Of a stretch of DNA of 64,000 nt, positions 39,601-51,600 are shown piece after piece (position 1 is the first letter of the stretch; each line of letters begins with the position of its first letter). This stretch comes from Colius striatus (lineage: Eukaryota > Chordata > Aves > Coliiformes > Coliidae). The DNA lies in assembly GCF_028858725.1 (NCBI RefSeq), contig NC_084759.1:174862770-174926769 (forward strand). The letters run 5' to 3'. Made by a program: the position numbers and the translations under genes. The notes under the pieces were generated by a model. That model worked only from the letters and a program-made list of their open reading frames with translations, made no database searches and was not told the origin of the DNA.

Positions 39601-42600
39601 CTTTCATATTCAGTTTCACTGATTTATTGTGCATATTTAATAGCATTTATCTCTCAGACAGTACCTTTTACAAGAAAAATCCATAAACAGAAGTAGAGCC
39701 ACTAAAAACCTTCAGGAAGTTACAGAGCCCAATTATCCAGTAAACATTCAAATTTTCAAATAGTTTGAAAGAACACACTGATTTACTGACAACTGGAGGG
39801 GTTGAGCTAGATGATCTCTAAAGGTCCCTTCCAACCCCTACCATTCTGTGATATTTGTGGAAAATCTCGATAGCATTTTTAGATGGAAACAGAAAGCTTA
39901 ATATTGAAAATTACAGTATTTTTTAAAATCAAGATTAAAAGCAACAGCTTTTTAGGAGAAACTTCCAATTTGCACACTGATGAAAGGGGATAGTCCCATC
40001 AAAACTAAGTCTGTGTGCCAAAGTTTGATGCAGCATGTGGATAACAACCACATACATGAGACCTACATACATTTATATGGATCTCTTACAAAGTTCATTT
40101 TTCATCAGAGTAAAGGTATTCTGAATGAAAGTGATGAGAAGGCCCTTTTAAAAAAGGATATTTTGAAATACCACTCATGAGGAATGAACAAGAATGTTCA
40201 GATTAACCCTTTCGGTGAGAAGACATAAATGGCAAAGTGTAGGTTAGCGTGGTAGCCCGGGAGGAGTGTTTGGAGGATAATTGTTTGGCTTTTTTCCCCC
40301 TGCAGCCAGCCCACTATGCAGCAGCAGAGTTGAGCTCTTTCCTGCAGAGAAGTCAAAAGGCAATGTGCTAGCATACAGTAGGTGCCTAGGCACTGATAAC
40401 AACTGCAATCCAGCATGGTATCTGTTGAAATTTGGAGTGGATTCTGAGTATTGTGCCTTTGTGTGAGGGCTCAGTGAAGAAATGCACCAGTCAGTCCTGT
40501 TCAATTTTGTAATTCTACCTGAAGGCAAGGGAGAATCCCAGCTAGTGACATTAGGTTTTCTTGTGGCTTTGACACCATTCAGTGTGGTGCTGTGAAGGGA
40601 TCTGTCTGAAGGCATGAGCTTACAGTGCTTCATTTAGGTACCAGAAATGGGAATGATGAGATAGTAAAGATCAGGCTAATTTATTCATAATTTCTGTATA
40701 GAGTGTTTAGGATTTGGAAAGCCTACATAAAATACAAAGTGTATCTGCAAAGAGCAGGTGTTGAAAATTTATAGACTGAATAAACAAAATTTGTTTTGTT
40801 TATAACAGCATATAACAATGGAGCTACTGTGGTGCCTACTTTTTGTGAGCTAAAGTCTTGCTGACATGATTTAATTTCAGTGCATCTTCATATATTAAGT
40901 GTTAATTATTTTATTCTCAATGTCTTTAATTCATGAATGGTTTTTTGTAGCCCAGGAGACAGACCTGCTGGAATGAGTGCTTCAGAACTAATTTCTTCAG
41001 CACGCTTCTGGCTGGTGGTAGCAATGAAGAATCCTTTCACAGCTGTACAAATGACTGGTGAGTATATCCTCATGCTTAATATAAACTGGTGGGTTACTGT
41101 ATGGTAGGTGCTGTAGTTTGTTCTGCTTTGGTGTGTGTCTACTGCCTTGAAGTATTTTGACGATTGGCTGGTTTTTTTAAGATTGGCTCTTCATTAATGA
41201 AGAGCAGTTAAAGGATAGAAACAAATAAGTATAGTTATGGGCACACCCCAATTTCTATTGCTTGTTCAGCATTGGAATACTGAAATGTGTGCTCTTAAGC
41301 TTCTTGATGTAATAGGAGTTAATAAAAGTAATGATTAATTGCATTAGAAGTAGTATTAAGTTGTCATGGCTGCAGCTTCTCCATCTTTCAACCCCTCGGA
41401 AGACACATCTCATATCCTGTTTCCCTTTTTGTCTGTCTACCTTGGTTATTTAGGACTTCTTTTATATTTACTATGCCATTTTCCCCTCTAAACAATAGCT
41501 GTGCATAGTTTCATCAAGACTGATAGAAGTTCTAATACAATTATTTATTTTTTTTTAAATCATAGCTAGAAGCCATTCTAGAAGTACCAAATTGCCATAG
41601 TACAAAGTTTCATCTTGTAACTCTTTATATGCAATTGATATTTCAGTACAGAATTCACAGAGGTCAATGCAGCCATCAGACAGAAGAGACAGGAACTGGA
41701 ATTGTCCTGTTCATCTGCAGTTGCTAGAGTTGAAAGGTATGTGTTCTGGATTCACAGTGCAGAAGGTCTTGGTGTAATAGTTCAAGTTTGGATTTCATTA
41801 ATTCAGATTACTCTTTAGATAGAATATAATTTGATCACAAATCTATGTAGTGTTTGCATGCAACTTTGTAAAATCTTTGTGTATTTGCCACGTGTTATTT
41901 TTCTGTTAGTAGATTTTTTTCTGTGTATGTTGGTACTTTTTTGGTACTCACAAAAACCAGTAATTCCACTGACATGTGCATCTTAATTGCCACTTTTTCA
42001 CAGGAAGTTTAACATATTTACTATTTGGAAGTTAATTTTAAAAGTACATTGAACATTATTTTTATCACTAGAAAATCAGGCTATGTTTGCTTTAACATTG
42101 GTCTGATTTTCCACACCCTGCCCCTCGCAGCCCCCTTTCATGAATTGCTTCTAATATTTCTTTCTGTAACTGTTTAGAAATATATGTATCTAGAGTTAAG
42201 AGGTGTTCTGTCAAATGAAACAGAGAGCAGATGAGTGTTACACCATGCTTTACGGATGTTTTCATGAACGTAAAGCAGAAAAATAACAATTCTTAAGTAA
42301 CACAGTAAGAAAATGGTTCTATGATCTTAATTTCACTACATATCTCCTTACACTCTTTGGTGTAAGTTGCACTTACGATTAAACAATGCATTTTCTTTTT
42401 TTCCATGTGCTTTTCTTTATGGAAAGTTTCATTCCAGCTCCATGATACGTTAAAAATTGTAGCTCTGTAGCCAAACTCTGGGTTTGCTGAGGGAGTCTGA
42501 ATAAACACATAACAATTTTGTTTGTTAAAGACAAGGAAGCCTTTAGTAAATTGCCATGTAAGCTATTTCTCATTTTTCTGCAGAAAAGGCTATTCTGCTG

Positions 42601-45600
42601 CTGAAGTACTAAATCAGTGTTCAGAGCTTTTATTTCCAGTAGTACAGACTATGCATTTGGAGGAGACTGCTCCAGTTCTGTGTTTGGCTTTGAAGAAAGC
42701 CAAATACATATTGCTTTAACATATCATACCTTGTTGAAACTGTCTTACTAGATTTGGCAGTAATATGAGACTGGAATGAAATATGCAAAGGAAAGTTTTG
42801 TTTGCTGTCAGCTTTTCCTTTCTCCCAAACTGCAATGAGTTAGGCAACCATGACATTTCCAAATGTTTCAATTTTGTGCCTTATTTCCAAAACTTGCTAC
42901 AGCCAGCTAAAATAACTGATGTTAATGCTTTTGCTTTTCCAGAATTCCTTTAATGTCTTATGGAGCTGAAGCTGAGACCTTTCTTCTCACTTCTGCAGTG
43001 GCAGGGACGATTCTTCCAACAAATATCAGGCCTTTGGAAAACTTTGGTAAACTTTTTTTTTGTAAGTTTTATTTATAGCTCACGTGGAGTATTGTTAAAA
43101 TACGATTCTCAGAAATGAAAGCACACTATAAAGTCACAGTTTAACAGGAAAAAAAATCCATTTTGATGCAGTTTGGTACTATATCAAAACCAGCTAGTTT
43201 ATTCCTGAAATGACAATGTAGAATATAAACCAGCTTCTCCCAAACTGACATAACTGTTACTCATTTGAAGATTAAAATAGTGTTACATAACTTAATTATC
43301 TTTCTAAATTCAACACCTATTTTTTTCCTGTTGTTCGAGGATAAATCTCACTTTGATACATTATGAATGGCTTGATAGATTTCAGTGGTATCTTGTGCAG
43401 CGTGAGGAACAAACTCTTTTCCTGACAGAAGAACGGTAGGCAGGAAACAGTGCAGTGTATGGATCTCTTTCAGTCTGCCTACAAGCTATACAGGGCAAAG
43501 CTTGGCAGAAGTTTAGCAGAAGATATGGAAGGGATTACCTTCCTCCACTTACTTCAATAGCCTCCCTCTCTGTACTCAGCAAGAATGTAATTTCTCTTCC
43601 AACAGGTTGCAGAAGTTCAAAGAGGTGCTCTTTTTAAGGCTAGAGTTAGTACCTTCTTTGAACTTGGATTTCTAGTATTGACTAGTAGGCAAAGAGATAG
43701 GAAAGATTTGGGTCTCTTGGCTTATGTGCCAAGGAGGCACACAAATATCGGTCATGGTCATATAATTGCACTGCCTGAATCTTGCATGTTGCTGCTGCAG
43801 GTTTTTTAGATTCTCCTACCATTAAATAATTGTTTTTGACTCAAAAGTGCATTAGTGAATCTACAAAACATTAGGCTGGCATTATGCAGTTCTTGTGTGT
43901 GATGAAAGTATTTTAAAATAATAAAGATTCAGTGAACTGAAATGCCTGGTATTTGGTCCAAGTCTGAAGCTTGCCTGCTGAAGTTTTACAAGTAGTAAGG
44001 AATGCTGAAAAGGGAGTTGTTTCCCAAGTAGACTTGGAAAGTGCTACAAAAAATAACTTGCCTTTTATTTCTGTGAGGACTCCCACATTTCACTTGTACT
44101 CTGATTTTATGGGTTTTTTATTATTGTAAGATGATTTCTTCCCCCTTGAAGAAAGTCATTGCAGGCAGTAAAAATGTGTAGTGACGTGTAACATCTGACT
44201 TGGGCTTTTGGCTATTGTAATAGACTTGAAGATACAGTTAGTGTGAGAACCCAGAGGTGGCTGCTGGTTAGCCACTGTGAAGTCACCTCCTAACAAAACT
44301 GTTGGGAAGACTGTTACAGTAGATCCTTCAAATAGTGCCAGTCACCTGAAACTCTTGGAAGTTCTGTACCACACATTGTTTTCTTTGTAATATATAGTAC
44401 CTTCTATACAGGTACCATATATTACAACTGGTACTGTTGGTTTACTTTAAGTGGTAGTTTGATCAGTGGACACACAAAACTACATTTTTTTTTCATGTTC
44501 AGGCAAGTTATTGTATATTTCCACAGGAGGCCAGAGTAAGTGATCATAGTCCTGTACTCTGTTCTGGCCTTTTTTAAAGCTAGCAAGGCACTTGCACAGT
44601 TACTCCTCTAAGGTTGTTGGGTTATATGTTTACATTCAATAGACAGTGATATGTTTTTCATTCTGCTAACAAAGTAGTAAGAGGTACAAAGAGGCTTTTG
44701 TGCTGTCACTTGTCTTATTCCTATCTTACATAATCTGTTCAAGAATAAACAAGTATTTTAGTGCAGTAAAAGCTTGAGAAATAATAACACTGTATAGAAA
44801 GTTGGAATCAAATGTGTCATGTGATTAATTAATTGCAAAATCCATAGCAAATACACTTTCTTAGCAAGTTTCCACTATTTGTGTTTGAAATTGAAGCTGT
44901 AAAAGGATTTCATTTGAACACTAAATTCTTGATGCTTTCTGAAAACTACACAAAATACGAAACAAGTTAATGGATGCCTCAAGAAATTAGTTTAGGTCTC
45001 ATGTATGTTTAATTAATAACCATTTATCTAATTCCTGAGTTGTCCCTCACAAGCTTTTGTGGGTATCAAGCGTACAATCTGTTCCCTTTGCAGGGAATAC
45101 AACCCCAGGCTTCCCTACAAAGACTCTTGTCAAATTGTGGATAGTGTGAAATAAATCAGTGCAGAATCAGCCCAAGAGCTTCTGTACTGCTATATGCAAC
45201 TTATGGTCATTCCTCTTATAGCTTTAGGGTTTTTGTGTATCCTCCACTGCCTCAAAATTTACACTCCTTACTGAGGTTGTTAGGTGCTGGAGGTGCCCTG
45301 GATGCCTTGCAGCAGAGTTTTAAGTCCAGTTTGCCATTGAGCATACAGGGTCTGAATTATAACTGGTGAAGGAGTTTACACTGCCTGGAATGCAGTTTTG
45401 TAGAGAGGTATCTGCCATCAGTGCTGCTGCTCGTGTGGTCAGCCACTGATGGGCATTTAAAAGGGTCACTTGCTGTAGTCTTGAGCTTCAGTGTGGACAG
45501 ACCTACATGACAGGGTGACAGGAACTGCTGTATGCTGGCAGTGTTGTGTGCTTGATCAGTTACTTTGCTGATAGCTTACATGCTGACTATCTTTGAACAG

Positions 45601-48600
45601 CAATATCAGTAACGCAGTCCCATTGTGAATGCCATTACTGCCTATGTAGCCGGGCCAGCACCGCTGCTGAAATGTGTGTTTGGATGTGTCTAATGTGTCA
45701 CTTTGGTAGCTTGGTTCTGTTCTTTACAGAAAAGGTCTGACCTGAGAAAAACCCCACACTGGCAACATTTCATGCTAAATCTGAAGCTGTGTTGTTTGAG
45801 GATATCTGTTAAATCAGAGGTCACTTTATGCTCTTAACTGTGCTTGGATAAATGGTCATTATCAAAGTCTAATGTGTTCTGCTTTTATTAGAATCTTTAG
45901 GCAAACGATATGCTGTTGCTTGTACCCAAGAAGGAGAAGAGAAAAAGCAAGCTTCTGGTTCATCTGGCACTAGAGGAACTAGAAAGAAATGGGTTAATGC
46001 TACTCCCAGAAGAAGGTCTGCACGAAACAGCAAGAACGAGACTCTGGGTCCATCTCGGAGCTCACCTCGGTCGAGCAGCTCTGCATGTGGTGCCTCCGAT
46101 GGCAACAGCCCATCTCTCAATAAGTTGCCTTCAGAATCAGAGAAGGCTCCTCCAAAACGAAAGTCTAAGAGAACAGTTAAACAGCAAACACCCGTGGTTA
46201 AAAAGAAACTGAGGAGTTCTGTGCGTTCCGAAAAGTCATCCAGTGATTCAGTGGAAGATGATGACGTTGCTGAGCCTGAAGCAGTTCCGACATTAGATGA
46301 AGACCAGCAGTCAGATAATGAGAGCAATAACACAAGCCTTCCGCAGGAAAATAACGCAGAAACAGAATCTGCTAATGGACTGGAAAGCTGTAGTGAACAT
46401 GCAGAAATTGAGGAAGCTGTAGGAAACTGTGGCAACGATGAAGATACTTCAGGCAACATGGATATAAGCTTTTCTGTCCAAGAACCTCCAGTACTAACCT
46501 CAGGGAGTGAAAGTCAGGAACTTGAAGTAAAAGCAGTTACTGAAAAAAATGTCAGTCTTAAGAATCAGGATATCTGTGAAGATACTCTTGAACAAATGGA
46601 AACAGTAGCTAGCCCCAGAGATGAAGTATGTGACTGTGCAGCTTTAGAAAAAGTAGATGAGACGCTGTGTAGTCCTCAAAATGAATTGATGGAGGATGTA
46701 GAAACTTTGACAGAAATAGATCAGCCTGTAGCTAGTCCAGAAAAAGAATTGTTAGAAGATCCAGAACTCTTGGGAGAAGATCAGCCATTAGAGAGCCCCA
46801 GAAGCAAATTGCCTGAGCATCCAGAAGCCATAAAAATAGACGATTCCAAGGCTGAAGAAAAAACAGTAGTGACTTGTGCAAGTACAGATATTCAAAACAC
46901 AGAAACTGTTGAAGACAAAGAACCAAATACGTTACTGCAGGGTATCTCCATGGACAGTACATCAGAACAGTCATTAAAAGACAACACCATGCCAGACAGT
47001 GAAGAGAGTGGAACTTTAAAGTCCCCCCAGGTAAATGTTGAGCAGAAACATTTTGCTGAAGATAACAATGAAATGATACCAATGGATTGTGATTCATTTT
47101 GCAGTGACCAGAATGAGCCTCAAATCGAGCAGTTACCACCAGCTGAAAGCACGGAGCAAGGAGAAGTGAGCTCTATGCAGTGTGATGTGGGGAACTGTAC
47201 GTCAGTTTCAGCACTTTCTGATGAAAAAAATGAAAGTGTTCCTCAAGAAAAAGAGTGCCAGACAGAACTCAAAAAAGATAAAAAGGCTCGAACTAGAAGG
47301 TCTAGATTTCACTCTCCATCAACAACTTGGTCTCCTTCTAGGAGAGAGGGCAGGAAATCTCAGTCACCATCCCCTAAAAGGGAGATGACCAGAGACAGGG
47401 GTTCACGATCACCCAAGAAGGAAACTATCAGGGAGGGAAGGAGATCCTTCTCTCAGTCTCCAAAGAGAGAGACACTCAAAGATGAGAAAAAAGCACCGTC
47501 TCGATCTCCCAAAAGGGAAACTGTCAGGGACAGCAGGAGATCGTCTTCCCGGTCAAGAACTAAGGATTCGTCTCCGAGGCAAAAATCGAGATCTCGAAGC
47601 AGTGATAGAGACAGTCAGAGAAGAGACCGTGACCGAGAAAGAAGAAACAGGAGGTGGTCCAGATCACGGTCACGATCTAGGTCAAGGTCACGATCTAGGA
47701 CAAGAAATAAAGGTTCTTCATTCTCCAGAAATGAGAGGGACGGTCATTCGCCTCGATGGAAGGAGAGGTGGGCAAATGACAGCTGGAGGAGTCCCAGAGG
47801 ACACGATCGATACAGAAGGAGTGATCAAGAGAAACAGAACGAGAGTCTGAAAAAAGACAAGGACAACACAGAAAAAACCAACGATGATCAGTGTTCTTCA
47901 GATAGGCGAAGGAACGATTGTCCAGATTGGGTAATGGAAAGGATAAACTCTGTTCCCGAAGTCAGGAACAGAGAGAGAGACAAACAGCACTGGGAGGAGG
48001 GCAGGCACGATAATTCGGGACAGTCTTGGAATAAAAACTTTGGTTCAGGTTGGATTCCGAATCGAGGGAGAGGCCAGCGTGGCAGGGGTGGGCGTGGAAG
48101 AGGCGCTTTCATGTACGGAGATCAGAGCGAAAATCACTGGCAAAACAGAAAACCTCTCTCAGGGAACTCAAATGGTTCTGGGAATGAAACTTCCAAGTTC
48201 CCAGAACAGCAGCCATACAAGCGTAAGAACGAGCAGGATTACTCTTTCGATACGCCTGCCGACAGGTCTGGGTGGACGTCTGCATCCAGCTGGGCTGTAA
48301 GAAAAACTTTACCTGCCGACGTGCAGAATTACTATTCGAGAAGAGGCCGCAGTTCATCAAGCCCACAGTCTGGGTGGGGAATGAGACAAGAGGAGGAGAC
48401 ACTTGAACAAGGTATTCATAGCTTTGAAATGTCCCAGTCACAGCTGCAGTGAAATCCTAGTCGTGTTGACTTATCTCAAATTGATTTGTTCTTCAGAACA
48501 CTTTGGGTGAATCTGTAGTCTTTTCTGCAATGCTGAAGTTTGTTGGTGTAGAGTTTGGGATTTCTTGTGTTATATTGTCCTGATCGATAATAAGCTAAAT

Positions 48601-51600
48601 ATGAGCCAGCAATGTGCCCTCATGGCCAAGAAGGCCAATGGCATCCTGGGATGCATCAAGAAGAGTGTGGTCAGCAGGTTGAGGGAGGTTCTTCTCCCTC
48701 TCTACTCTGCCCTGGTGAGGCCCCATCTGGAGTCCTCCTCAGCTCAAGAGGGACAGGGAAGTGCTGGAGAGAGTCCAGCACAGGGCCACCAAGATGATCA
48801 GGGGAATGGAACATCTTTCATATGAGGAAAGGCTGCGGGAACTGGGGCTGTTTAGTCTGGAGAAGAGGAGATTGAGGGGTGATCTTATTAACATTTACAA
48901 ATATCTAAAGGGTGGGTGTCAGGAGGTTGGGACATCCCTTTTTTCTATTGTAGCTAGTAACAGGACAAGGGGTAATGGGATGAAGCTGGAACACAAACAG
49001 TTCCACTTAAACATAAGAAACAACTATTTCACTGTGAGGGTGAGGGAGCAGTGGCACAGGCTGCCCAGGGGGGTTGTGGAGTCTCCTTCCTTGGAGGTCT
49101 TCAAGACCCGCCTGGACATGTTCCTATGTGACCTGATCTAGGTGACCCTGATTCTGCAGGGGGGTTGGACTGGATGATCTCTAAAGGTCCTTTCCAACCC
49201 TACCGTTCTATGATTCTATTATATGAGTCAATGTTTTGACGGCGTTTTTTTGTTTTGCCTTAAGTTAAATGTAATTTAGGAACTATGCACCTGAAGAGTG
49301 CTACTTAGGTAAATCCATTGGGATGAAGAGGAAGAGTATCCTCTTCACGGTTACTTTTAGCATCTGCACACTTCTTTAAAAGGGTTGTTTTCTCAAGGAG
49401 ATGTGCATTTGCCTGTGTAGATCCACACAGTACATTCTAGACATGACAGGTCATATGTTGACATCTGTCTTGCTCCTATATAACCATTTTTCTCTTCAAA
49501 TGCTTAAAAAACCTAGGGAGACTTACAAGTGCTAAAACAGTGCTTCAGTGCTAAAATTTCTCTAAAAGCCCCAATAGAAGCCTGATATTTTGGAACATTT
49601 TGCATGTTAAAGGTAACTACCCTGACAGAAATGAACTTTTTGGTAGAGAGCAAGTTACCTGTGGGTGAGATCAGTTCTGAACAGCAAAGGAGTCATCTGC
49701 AGATTATTAATGCTCAGAAGTAAAAGATGGATGTGAACTGTATTTAAAAACCATAAAAGCCAATTCTGAAAGCAACCACACTTGCACTTGCCCATTGTAT
49801 CTTTGTTTGATCATTTTTATCCATTTTCACCCTATATGGCAACAGTTTTCTCCCTGTTTCCGGAGACAACAGCATCGGTGGCTGCTTAGTTTTGAGGCAA
49901 CTTTTGTCATCCTTCAGTTGGCTGCAGGCAGAACTTATAAAATCTTCAATTGCAAGTACTGTGTGATTTTTAGACTTTATTTCACATAGTTCAGGAACGG
50001 TCACACTGTGTGACCACTTTTGAAGAATAGAAATGATGTCCTAAAACTGTATCAAACAGACCAAGCTGGCATCATGGCGTGGTCCTGGGTTAAACAGTCC
50101 ATTTGCTCACCCAGCTGCAGCAGAAGGGGTTGGGCTAGATGGTCTCAATAGGTCCCTTCCAGCCTCAGTGATTCTCTTATCCTGGGATCTTTAAGAACAA
50201 CGTAAGGGTTTAAATCCCAGTCCCTGTGAATTAGGTGACAGGGTTCCTCAAGGAAGGGATTCTAAGGGCAGGACACCTGAATTCTAACCCATCAACTGTT
50301 TCTCAGACTTAATTTCTTGACTTTTGGAAGGTTTGCTGCTTGTGTCTACTAGACTTTAACTTCAGCTTCTGCTGAAGGCAGAGTGAGAGAGGAGGTTTTT
50401 TTAAACAAGTACCACTCCAAGAGGTTATTTCTGCCACTGGACTTTGGCTCGTGTACCATTACAGGGTTCTTTAACAACTCTTTCCAAATACGAATATGTT
50501 TGAAATTGATTGAGGATGATTTATTATTCAGGGAGGGGAGAGTATTTTTGTACTTAGAACTGCTACAGTGAGGGTGTGTGAGTGGGGCAAAGGGAGCAGA
50601 TCATTGCCAGTGGGACAATCTATGACTTCCCTGCTGCAATGGCAGAAGCTGGGTAAGTTACGTTGTCTTCCTGCTTTTTGAGGGACAGTTGCTCTTTCAC
50701 TGGGATGAAATAATTTATTAGCTCTACTTCAGGAACAAGCAGAGAAAATTAGAAATTCTAAAGGCAGGCTTCTATAGTGACCTGAGCTTTGGAAACTCAG
50801 AAGGTAGCACGTCTCCTTGAGTGCACTAATGTAATGCAGTGTCTTTAAAAGATTCAGATGGTAGAAAGCTTTTTGACAGTCTACACTTGGTGAAGGGTTC
50901 AGACACCTGACTCCGCTTGTGCTTTATGAAGCACGGGTTTTGCACTTCATATGCCCTCTGTTTTTTCTTTTGATAGATGCAAACCTCAAAGAGCAAGGCA
51001 GCCAGCAGAGCGATGGTTCTCAGCTGCCAGTGAATCTGATGCAGCAGCAGCAGCAGCAGCAAATGAATGTGATGCCCCAAGTGCCAGCGCAGCACCAGCC
51101 CATGAATATCTATCCGTACCCAGTGGGAGTCCCTCCCCCCATGATGAACATGCAGCGCAGCCCATTCACCATCCCCCCGCCACTGCCCCTGCACCTCCCT
51201 GCCGCCGTGCCTCTCATCCAGGTAGCTGCTCCCACCAACCTGTCTCAGGGATTACCTCCGCCTCCACCTCCGCCCCCACCATCTCAGCAAGCCAGCTACA
51301 GTGCTTCACAGCAAGATGCCAAACAACTGCAGGTATGCTTGGGCAGGAGCAGCAGGGAAGGAACGGCACTTAAGAGGTTCCTCTGTTGTAAACCATAATC
51401 TCAATACATTCATACTTGCAGGTGTCATTCTCTCTTGCCTGTCTTCTTCCACTCCACTCCAAATCTCCAGTGGAAATACCCATGAGCATATGGGTTGGTG
51501 TGGGGCTCTAGCTCTGAAATAACAATACACACCAGCATCACGGGGTTCCGCAGTAACGGGGTGTTCAGGCTGGTAATGGAACACATCCAGACTGCAGCAG

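Larger units (their letters stand above)
48412..50976 (+). other. SCAF11: SCAF11 intron 11
   Basis: About 2.57 kb, with a 640-bp CR1 only 165 bp after the giant exon and a short CR1 tail at 50119-50178. Otherwise nothing recognised. Confidence 0.8.

Noticed and set aside
45869..46459. 196-codon minus-strand frame opposite exon 11
   Set aside because: It is the antisense shadow of a Ser/Glu/Lys-rich coding exon that matches SCAF11 on the plus strand.
50951..51373. Second long frame overlapping exon 12
   Set aside because: Alternate frame of a Gln/Pro/Ala-coding exon. Only the frame giving [11 protein letters not shown] matches SCAF11 and fits the splice phase.
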